Assembly (NCBI GenBank): GCA_900772675.1
Contig: CAAGRM010000259.1
Span: forward strand, 1-6,281
Reading direction: 5' to 3'
Source of the DNA: Lachnospiraceae bacterium
GTDB taxonomy: Bacteria; Bacillota; Clostridia; Lachnospirales; Lachnospiraceae
DNA: 6,281 bases
A program made the translations under genes and the position numbers. Each line of letters opens with the position of its first letter. Position 1 is the stretch's first letter. This document shows, one piece after another, positions 1-5,112 of this stretch. Under the pieces are notes generated by a model. The model saw nothing but the letters and a program-made list of their open reading frames with translations. It was not told the DNA's origin and made no database searches.

Positions 1-222
1 AAGATTTATCCAACACTGTTTTGATGAATTTATTTTACATTTTGTTTCCTTATTTGTCAATTAATTTTTGAACACAAATATCATTTTGTTACTTTTACGC
101 AATTTAAAGTGATGCTTTTTAAGCACTTTTCCTATAAATCCTCTTGTTTTTCCCTTTGTTTTTCTTTTTCCGGCATCAGGGCGTACGATCCATTTATATT
201 TTTATCCATTTCTTGTAAACAA
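1..222. other. AT-rich gene-free stretch
   Basis: No credible coding region is seen. The stretch is dominated by A and T runs, and the one long open frame crossing it (from about 109, plus strand) has a low-complexity product rich in Phe and Ser and runs antisense into the GH3 gene. A small imperfect hairpin is visible: AAAGTG at 106-111 pairs with CACTTT at 124-129. It has only a short T tail on the plus strand and could be a weak terminator for a gene to the left, but nothing supports that further. Confidence 0.6.
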
Positions 223-270
223 AAAGAAGGAAACTATGTTTCTTTATTTTGTAATATAGTTTCCTTCTTT
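223..270 (-). terminator. Predicted intrinsic terminator downstream of the GH3 gene
   Basis: A perfect 15-bp inverted repeat, AAAGAAGGAAACTAT at 223-237 and ATAGTTTCCTTCTTT at 256-270, encloses an 18-base loop. It begins 38 bases beyond the GH3 stop codon. Read on the minus strand the stem is followed by a T-rich run (TTTGTTT), as expected for rho-independent termination. The stem is AT-rich, so its strength is uncertain. The plus-strand side is also T-rich, so it may work in both directions. Confidence 0.65.
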
Positions 271-308
271 GTTCATTCTTATTATATTTTTATGTTTTTC
301 GTCCGTTC

Positions 309-2549
309 TTACATTTCCGTCACGTTTCCGGTCCACCATTTTTCTGCTCCGTCTTCAAGCATCAGCTCGTACTCATGGCAGATGACCTCTGGTTTTCCCG
401 GAATCTGGACAAAATTCAGCTCCTCTTTTGTAAGATGGAACACAGCTTCTTTTTTCTCTCCCGGCGCAAGTGCAATTCTCGTAAAGGCTTTCAGCTCTTT
501 GATTCTTGCCACAACGCCGCCGGAACGTTTCCGCACATACAGACACGGAACGGAGGTTCCGGCCATATTTCCGGTATTTTCCACGGTAAAGGAAACGCAA
601 ATACCATTTTCTTCTTTCGTTACGGAAACATCACTGCCGGTAAACGTTGTGTAGGATTTTCCTTCTCCGAAGGTATGCAGCGGCTGACTTGTCATATCAC
701 AGTACGCCGGGACAACGGAAGTCCGGTAATTGTAGCATACCGGGATCTGTCCCACGTGGCGTGGCATAGAAACCGGAAGACGGCCGGACGGATTGCTGCT
801 TCCATAGAGAAGCTCAGCAACTGCCTTACCGCCCATCGGTCCCGGATAGAATGCATATAAAACGGCGTCGGAAGCACTTTCAATCTTCTCGATACAGTAT
901 GCTCTTCCGGCAATCACAACGGTTACCAGCGGTTTGCCAAGGCGGGCAAGCTCTGCTACCAGCTCCTCCTGTGCCGCAGGAATATGAACCTTTGCGGTAT
1001 CCATTCCTTCGCCGCAATCCATCGAGCGGCTGCCGGTTCCCTTTGATGCTGCTCCATTTGCATCAAATACTGCCCCGCCAAAGCGTGAAGAGGAGCCTCC
1101 GACAACAGCCACGATCACATCACTTTCTTTTGCAAGTGCCAGTGCTTTTGCCTTCTCATCCGCATCTGCTTCTGAAAAACCACTTCCCATGGCATAGGAA
1201 ACCTCCACGCCTTCCGGCGCTTCCTGCTTCATTCCCTGCAGAACTGTGACGCATTCGTTTTCCGGAACCGGTGGTGTATAGTCACCGAGCATACAGTAGC
1301 GGTCTGCGGCATGATAGCCGATGACAGCCACTTTTTTGTACTTCTTTGCAAGCGGAAGTACCGTCTCTTCGTTTTTCAGAAGCACCGCAGATTCCCGCGC
1401 CAGTGCAAGGGATACCTCCGGAATGCCGGCTTCCTCCGGTGAAAGCATGTTTTCCTCCATATAAGGATGCTCAAACAGGCCTTTTTCAAATTTCAGCTTC
1501 AGAACACGCAGGACAGCCTCATCGATCTGGCTTTCATCCAGAAGTCCCTTTTCAACAGCCTCACCAAGGCGGCCAAAGGCTTCATCCCACAGACTCACAT
1601 CCACACCTGCACTTCTTGCCGCAACTGCTGCATGCAGCGTATCGCCCTCCGTATTTTTCAGGAAATCCACAGCCAGTCCGTCTGCCATCACTATGCCGTC
1701 AAAGCCCATCTCACCGCGCAGTACGTCGCGCAGCAGCCATGCATTTCTGTGGCAGTATACGCCGTCGATTTCGTTGTATGCTGCCATGATGCCTTCCACA
1801 CCGGCTTCACAGCACGCTTTTGCAGGCGGAAAGTGAATCTCTCTGAGCTCACGCTCACCAATTCTTGCCGCACTCGCATTTACACCGCCGGTCGTCTCAC
1901 CCTGCGCGCAAAAATGCTTTGCCACACTGCCGACGCCTGTGGACTGCATACCGGTCACAGCTGCTTTTGCCATTGCTGCGGCAAGGCACGGATCTTCCGA
2001 GTAGCACTCTTCACTTCGTCCCCAACGCGGATCACGCGCGACATCCAGTGCCGACATCAGCGCCAGCTCTACATGCCCGCTTTTTAACTGTTTTCCGCAT
2101 GCCCGGTAGCCCTCCAGAAGAAGTTCCGGGTCAAACGTTGCACCTGCTGCCAGATTGACCGGAAGCAGACCGCCTCCGAGCGCCTGATGGCCGTGCGGGC
2201 ACTCCGTGCTCATCATCATCGGGATTCCAAGGCGGGAATGCTCGATGACGTATTTCTGCACCATATTGTAAGCCTTTGCGGAAAGCTCCAGGACAATGCC
2301 TGTCTTCTCATCCTTATCTGCCCACGGATCGGCACGGTACAGGCCGTACAGGGCGCCAAGACCGCCCATACGTTTTACCTCTTCTTTAAATTCTTCCGTC
2401 AGTGTAAATTCCGCACCTTCTCTCTCATAGATCCGGAATCCGTACAGACGCTGATTCAGCTGTCCTACCTTTTCCTGCAGCGTCATTTTGCCCAGCAGAT
2501 CTTTTGCCCGTTCCTCCGGTGAAAGAGCTGCATTCTGATATACTTCCAT
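309..2549 (-). CDS. GH3 family beta-glycosidase (beta-glucosidase or beta-xylosidase type)
   Basis: This 746-residue enzyme should remove non-reducing-end beta-linked sugars by the retaining mechanism of GH3. The N-terminal barrel covers about residues 10-350: DPRWGR at 173-178, the substrate-binding pair KHF at 211-213, and GFDGIVMADG at 282-291, where Asp290 is the expected nucleophile. The alpha/beta sandwich domain covers about 385-600; Glu514 in DCGEGMD is a candidate acid/base. A fibronectin-III-like domain (about 650-730) ends the protein, the usual full-length layout. The start at 2549 is chosen because AAGGAGG lies 8 bases upstream; in-frame ATGs at 2573 and 2591 lack such a site. 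No signal peptide is seen, so it is probably cytosolic. The NagZ-type KH(F/I)PGH motif is absent, which argues against an N-acetylglucosaminidase. Glucosidase and xylosidase activity cannot be separated by eye. It is divergent from the CBM9-like gene. Confidence 0.93.
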   Translation of the reverse strand: MEVYQNAALSPEERAKDLLGKMTLQEKVGQLNQRLYGFRIYEREGAEFTLTEEFKEEVKRMGGLGALYGLYRADPWADKDEKTGIVLELSAKAYNMVQKYVIEHSRLGIPMMMSTECPHGHQALGGGLLPVNLAAGATFDPELLLEGYRACGKQLKSGHVELALMSALDVARDPRWGRSEECYSEDPCLAAAMAKAAVTGMQSTGVGSVAKHFCAQGETTGGVNASAARIGERELREIHFPPAKACCEAGVEGIMAAYNEIDGVYCHRNAWLLRDVLRGEMGFDGIVMADGLAVDFLKNTEGDTLHAAVAARSAGVDVSLWDEAFGRLGEAVEKGLLDESQIDEAVLRVLKLKFEKGLFEHPYMEENMLSPEEAGIPEVSLALARESAVLLKNEETVLPLAKKYKKVAVIGYHAADRYCMLGDYTPPVPENECVTVLQGMKQEAPEGVEVSYAMGSGFSEADADEKAKALALAKESDVIVAVVGGSSSRFGGAVFDANGAASKGTGSRSMDCGEGMDTAKVHIPAAQEELVAELARLGKPLVTVVIAGRAYCIEKIESASDAVLYAFYPGPMGGKAVAELLYGSSNPSGRLPVSMPRHVGQIPVCYNYRTSVVPAYCDMTSQPLHTFGEGKSYTTFTGSDVSVTKEENGICVSFTVENTGNMAGTSVPCLYVRKRSGGVVARIKELKAFTRIALAPGEKKEAVFHLTKEELNFVQIPGKPEVICHEYELMLEDGAEKWWTGNVTEM

Positions 2550-2557
2550 TTCATTTT

Positions 2558-2564
2558 CCTCCTT
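2558..2564 (-). promoter_or_regulatory. Shine-Dalgarno site setting the GH3 start
   Basis: AAGGAGG on the minus strand is a near-perfect anti-16S match, 8 bases from the ATG at 2549. It fixes that start and excludes the 14-residue upstream extension, whose own ATGs have no such site. Confidence 0.85.
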
Positions 2565-2613
2565 TTTTTCCATATGTACGCTCGAAATCATTCCCTGTGT
2601 TTTCGATATTTTT

Positions 2614-2648
2614 CGTTACCGTTTACTGGTATCCGGCGAACGGTAACT
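2614..2648. promoter_or_regulatory. 9-bp inverted repeat, operator-like, in the GH3 leader
   Basis: GTTACCGTT at 2615-2623 and AACGGTAAC at 2639-2647 are perfect inverted copies separated by 15 bases. The left copy, read on the minus strand from 2627 to 2614, is AGTAAACGGTAACG. This resembles the operators of LacI/GalR proteins and the CcpA catabolite site (consensus TGWAANCGNTNWCA), with mismatches at the outer positions. The repeat lies downstream of the predicted GH3 promoter, so a bound protein could block elongation. It could instead form a leader RNA hairpin. Which protein, if any, binds is inference. Confidence 0.5.
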
Positions 2649-2678
2649 ATTTTTCTGTTCTGTCTTTTTCTCTCCTTT

Positions 2679-2707
2679 ATTTTATCTCATTTTCCCTATT
2701 TTGTCCA
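2679..2707 (-). promoter_or_regulatory. Predicted sigma-A promoter for the GH3 gene
   Basis: On the minus strand, TGGACA (2707-2702, five of six to TTGACA) is followed after exactly 17 bases by TAAAAT (2684-2679, five of six to TATAAT). The start site would be near 2672, giving a leader of roughly 120 bases that contains the 9-bp inverted repeat. The surrounding DNA is AT-rich, so chance matches are possible. Confidence 0.5.
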
Positions 2708-2738
2708 CAAAAATTCAATTTTGTTCATTTTTGTTCAT
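2699..2738. repeat. 10-bp-phased repeat between the divergent promoters
   Basis: TTTTGTTCAT occurs twice in perfect tandem (2719-2728 and 2729-2738). A third unit in register, TTTTGTCCAC at 2699-2708, matches at eight of ten positions. The intervening unit (2709-2718) keeps only TTCA in phase. Spacing of exactly one DNA turn would place each copy on the same helix face. The block overlaps the predicted GH3 -35 box and lies just upstream of the plus-strand promoter. It may be an activator site or simply phased AT-rich DNA. Confidence 0.5.
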
Positions 2739-2746
2739 CTATAATG

Positions 2747-2775
2747 TTGATTTTTATTACTTTTGGTGATATGAT
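2747..2775 (+). promoter_or_regulatory. Predicted extended -10 promoter for the CBM9-like gene
   Basis: TTGATT (2747-2752) is followed after exactly 17 bases by TATGAT (2770-2775). A TG at 2767-2768 adds the extended -10 element common in Gram-positive promoters. The start site would fall near 2782, about 70 bases before the start codon. A perfect TATAAT at 2740-2745 lies nearby, but no -35 box sits at a suitable distance from it. Confidence 0.6.
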
Positions 2776-2782
2776 ACCTTTC

Positions 2783-2798
2783 GTCAACACGTTTTAAC
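2783..2798. promoter_or_regulatory. Operator-like palindrome at the predicted plus-strand start site
   Basis: GTCAACACGTTTTAAC is a 16-bp imperfect palindrome centred on CG; six of eight positions match between the halves. It starts 7 bases after the -10 box, on the transcription start, the classic place for a LacI-family repressor to block initiation. A wider inverted repeat, GGTGATA (2765-2771) and TATCACC (2805-2811), flanks it and overlaps the extended -10. The LacI-type regulator encoded downstream is the obvious candidate, but that link is inferred. Confidence 0.5.
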
Positions 2799-2835
2799 AG
2801 CGTGTATCACCGACTATCATCATATCAGAATTTTG

Positions 2836-2843
2836 AAAGGGAG
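2836..2843 (+). promoter_or_regulatory. Shine-Dalgarno site setting the CBM9-like start
   Basis: AAAGGGAG lies 9 bases before the ATG at 2853. It supports that start over the in-frame ATG at 2802, which would fall inside the predicted leader close to the operator-like palindrome and has no purine-rich site in front of it. Confidence 0.75.
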
Positions 2844-2852
2844 ATTTTTACC

Positions 2853-3920
2853 ATGAGCACAAACATTACCATTCCGGTTCCGGCCGTCCCATTTGCACCG
2901 CCGGTTTACACCTGCCACCGTGCAAAAAAAGAATTCCAATTAGACGGAAACATCAACAAACCATTCTGGGAAGATGCGCCGTACACCGACGAATTTCTTG
3001 ATATCCAGGGCACTCATATGCCGCTTCCTCGTTTCGTCACCCGTGCAAAAATGCTCTGGGATGATGAAAACCTGTACGTTGCTGCCCTTCTTGACGGAGA
3101 CGAAATCTGGGGTCATCTGACCGAGCGCGACTCCGTAATCTTTCTCGACAATGATTTTGAAATTTTTGTCGACCCGGATTCCGATACCTATCATTACTAT
3201 GAATTTGAAATCAACGTTCTGAACACCGTATGGGATCTGTTTCTTGCCGAACCATACCGTGACGGTGGCAGCGGTCTGAACGGCTACGATATGCACGGCC
3301 TTCGTACCGCAGTTCATGTAGATGGTTCGATCAATGATCCTTCCGCAAAAAACAAAAGCTGGAGCGTTGAAGTTGTCATTCCGTTTGCCGCTCTCTACGA
3401 GTATCAGAAAGAACGGCGCGCACCAAAGAACGGAGAATTTTACCGGATGAATTTCTCCCGTGTTCAGTGGAATGTAGATATCAAAGACAATGCCTATGTA
3501 AAGCGCACCGACGAGAACGGAAACGTTCTTCCTGAGGACAACTGGGTCTGGGCCCCGACCGGTGTCATCAATATTCACTATCCTGAATTGTGGTCTTTCG
3601 TCTTTTTCTCTGAGGATCGCGACAATGTTCCTTGCGATACCACAATCCCTGAGGATGAATACCGCAAATGGGAGCTCCGCAAACTGTACTACGCAGAAAA
3701 AATTCTGTTTGAGACAACCGGTTCTTACAGCGACAAACTGGATGTTTTGCTGGAGACGCTGTCTTCCTATGCGCCGAATGACTGCAACAAAACCGTGAAA
3801 AATCTCAACTATCGCATTGAGACCACCAGCCGTACCTTCCTGATCTCCTGTCCGTCCGCGGATGCTTCTCATTTGCTCCTTCTTCATTCCAATGGAAAGG
3901 TTGAAAAAGTTACACTTTAA
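2853..3920 (+). CDS. Stand-alone CBM9-like carbohydrate-binding protein
   Basis: This 355-residue protein is built around a CBM9-like beta-sandwich (about residues 20-255). Family-like landmarks are the DGNINKPFW entry strand (31-39), LWDDENLYVAALL (68-80), DNDFEIFVDPD (99-109), YYEFEINVLNTVWDL (115-129), SWSVEVVIPF (169-178) and YPELWSFVFFSE (243-254). A separate C-terminal part (about 265-355) has a helical stretch, WELRKLYYAEKILFETTGSY, then short predicted strands. No catalytic domain, signal peptide, membrane segment or anchoring motif is seen, so it is probably cytosolic. Related CBM9-like modules occur in xylanases and as uncharacterised free proteins near glycosidases. Its job here is unknown: holding imported oligosaccharides, assisting a glycosidase, or an untested enzymatic role are all possible. 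It is the first gene of a likely two-gene plus-strand unit with the regulator, 50 bases downstream. Confidence 0.85.
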   Translation: MSTNITIPVPAVPFAPPVYTCHRAKKEFQLDGNINKPFWEDAPYTDEFLDIQGTHMPLPRFVTRAKMLWDDENLYVAALLDGDEIWGHLTERDSVIFLDNDFEIFVDPDSDTYHYYEFEINVLNTVWDLFLAEPYRDGGSGLNGYDMHGLRTAVHVDGSINDPSAKNKSWSVEVVIPFAALYEYQKERRAPKNGEFYRMNFSRVQWNVDIKDNAYVKRTDENGNVLPEDNWVWAPTGVINIHYPELWSFVFFSEDRDNVPCDTTIPEDEYRKWELRKLYYAEKILFETTGSYSDKLDVLLETLSSYAPNDCNKTVKNLNYRIETTSRTFLISCPSADASHLLLLHSNGKVEKVTL

Positions 3921-3929
3921 GAGTATAAT
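3901..3929 (+). promoter_or_regulatory. Predicted internal sigma-A promoter for the regulator gene
   Basis: TTGAAA (3901-3906, five of six to TTGACA) and a perfect TATAAT (3924-3929) are separated by exactly 17 bases. The -35 box lies inside the last codons of the CBM9-like gene and the -10 just after its stop. Transcription would start near 3936, about 35 bases before the regulator ATG. This would give the regulator a supply of its own, besides read-through from the upstream gene; no terminator is visible between them. Confidence 0.65.
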
Positions 3930-3970
3930 GATAAATAGCACTTAAATACTTAACAGGATCGGTTTGAACT

Positions 3971-4993
3971 ATGAAAAAAGTCACATTACAGGAAATCGCG
4001 AACTCCCTGGGCATCTCCCGGACAACGGTCTGGAAGGTGTTCAGCGGACACGAAGGTGTCTCCGATTCTCTGCGCACCAAGGTCATCGCCAAGGCCCAGG
4101 AGCTTGGCTATGCCATCCCGGAGGATTTCCAATATCCATCCCAGGCAGAGAACACCACACCGGTCAATATTGCAGTTGCCGTCTGCAGACCGGAAACCTC
4201 ACTTTTCTGGATGACCATCATTCACCAGATTGCAAAGGTATTCTCGGCACACAACGTGAACCTTGTTTACACATACCTTCCGACTTCGGCAGATCCGTCA
4301 TATCTTCTGCCGGCAAGCCTTACAAACGGAAGTGTTCATGGCATCATTGTCCTGAACGTGTATAACGAACGTCTCCTGCACCTTCTCGCAGAGACACAGA
4401 TTCCAAAAGTGTTCCTGGACACTTCCTCTCTCGTTCCCCCGGATGAACTGAACGGTGATCTGCTTCTGATGGAAAGCCGCACCAGCGTCCGCCGTATCAC
4501 CAGCCATCTTCTGGAACAGGGACGTACCCGGATCGGCTTCATCGGCGATATCGGCTACGCCCAGTCCAACCACGAACGATACGAGGGCTTCTGCCAGGCT
4601 TTGACAGATGCAGGAAAGAAACCGGATTTTTCCGTTTGTCTTACTACCCCGCTTGGCATCGATACATATCGCGAGGAAATTGATACCTTCCTTTCCTCCC
4701 TGTCCCGTATGCCGGACGCTTTTGTCTGTGCCAGCGACTACGTTGCCTCCATTCTGATGCAGCTGCTGGAGAAACGTGGTCTTCGCATACCGGAGGATAT
4801 TGCGGTATCCGGCTTCGACAACATCACAGAGGATCTTCTCGCAGAAGACCTGACAACCGTACAGGTTTTCTGCGAGGATCTCGGTGCACGTCTGGCGCTT
4901 CAGATTCTGTACCGGATCAAACATCCACACAAGCCGCACGAAATTACGTATCTTAGCACCAATGTACTTTACCGAGGTTCCACCGGCGACTGA
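3971..4993 (+). CDS. LacI/GalR-family transcriptional regulator
   Basis: This 340-residue protein, usual for the family, should bind DNA as a dimer and respond to a sugar. The N-terminal helix-turn-helix spans about residues 3-47 (VTLQEIANSLGISRTTVWKVFSG, with helix 3 ending in AKAQELGY). The periplasmic-binding-protein-like sensor domain follows from about 65: IGFIGDIGYAQSNHERYEGF at 188-207, FVCASDY at 251-257 and IPEDIAVSGFDN at 273-284. Two things depart from LacI: Trp21 replaces the usual Ser of TVSRV, and the linker at 48-63 lacks the ARxL-like hinge helix whose Leu wedges into the operator centre. The start ATG has only a weak AGGATCGG site (3955-3962). Likely targets are the operator-like sites at 2614-2648 and 2783-2798, by location only. 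Repressor versus activator cannot be told. Confidence 0.92.
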   Translation: MKKVTLQEIANSLGISRTTVWKVFSGHEGVSDSLRTKVIAKAQELGYAIPEDFQYPSQAENTTPVNIAVAVCRPETSLFWMTIIHQIAKVFSAHNVNLVYTYLPTSADPSYLLPASLTNGSVHGIIVLNVYNERLLHLLAETQIPKVFLDTSSLVPPDELNGDLLLMESRTSVRRITSHLLEQGRTRIGFIGDIGYAQSNHERYEGFCQALTDAGKKPDFSVCLTTPLGIDTYREEIDTFLSSLSRMPDAFVCASDYVASILMQLLEKRGLRIPEDIAVSGFDNITEDLLAEDLTTVQVFCEDLGARLALQILYRIKHPHKPHEITYLSTNVLYRGSTGD

Positions 4994-5016
4994 TTCTTTT
5001 ACGTTCCGGTGATTTC

Positions 5017-5061
5017 AAAAAAGACATCTTTTTACCTTTTTTCGGACAAGATGTCTTTTTT
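5017..5061. terminator. Bidirectional intrinsic terminator between convergent genes
   Basis: AAAAAAGACATCTT (5017-5030) and AAGATGTCTTTTTT (5048-5061) form a perfect 14-bp inverted repeat with a 17-base loop. It starts 24 bases after the regulator stop codon. The right arm ends in a six-T run on the plus strand and the left arm gives six T on the minus strand. It can therefore end both the regulator transcript and the incoming mannosidase transcript. Confidence 0.85.
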
Positions 5062-5073
5062 ATTGTTTTTTCT

Positions 5074-5112
5074 TCCGGGGCCGCACTGCTTTGTGACCCC
5101 GGAGTTTTTTTT
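5074..5112 (+). terminator. Second, GC-rich intrinsic terminator on the plus strand
   Basis: TCCGGGG (5074-5080) pairs with CCCCGGA (5097-5103). An inner CAC/GTG pairing (5084-5086 with 5093-5095) may extend the stem. A run of eight T (5105-5112) follows, the canonical form for plus-strand termination. The minus strand has no T tail here. The T run overlaps the stop codon of the convergent GH38 gene by two bases. Confidence 0.85.

Noticed and set aside
223..270. Perfect 15-bp inverted repeat considered as the ends of a mobile element
   Set aside because: The arms are only 18 bases apart, with no transposase or target duplication, and the position and T-rich flank fit a terminator better.
2550..2591. 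Upstream in-frame extension of the GH3 protein by 14 residues
   Set aside because: The AAGGAGG ribosome binding site falls inside this segment and is correctly spaced for the ATG at 2549.
2740..2745. Perfect TATAAT as the main -10 of the CBM9-like gene
   Set aside because: No reasonable -35 box lies 16-18 bases upstream, while TTGATT-N17-TGaTATGAT just downstream is a better complete promoter.
2940..3941. Long minus-strand open frame (333 codons) opposite the CBM9-like gene
   Set aside because: The plus strand encodes a clear CBM9-like domain with its own ribosome binding site; the antisense product shows no recognisable family and is a by-product of codon bias.
3917..3953. TTAAG/CTTAA inverted and ACTTAA direct repeats around the regulator promoter, as an operator
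   Set aside because: The arms are short, AT-only at the core and imperfect; such matches are expected by chance in this AT-rich gap.
4298..4939. Minus-strand open frame (213 codons) opposite the regulator gene
   Set aside because: It lies wholly antisense to a well-supported LacI-family gene and has no credible start or domain.
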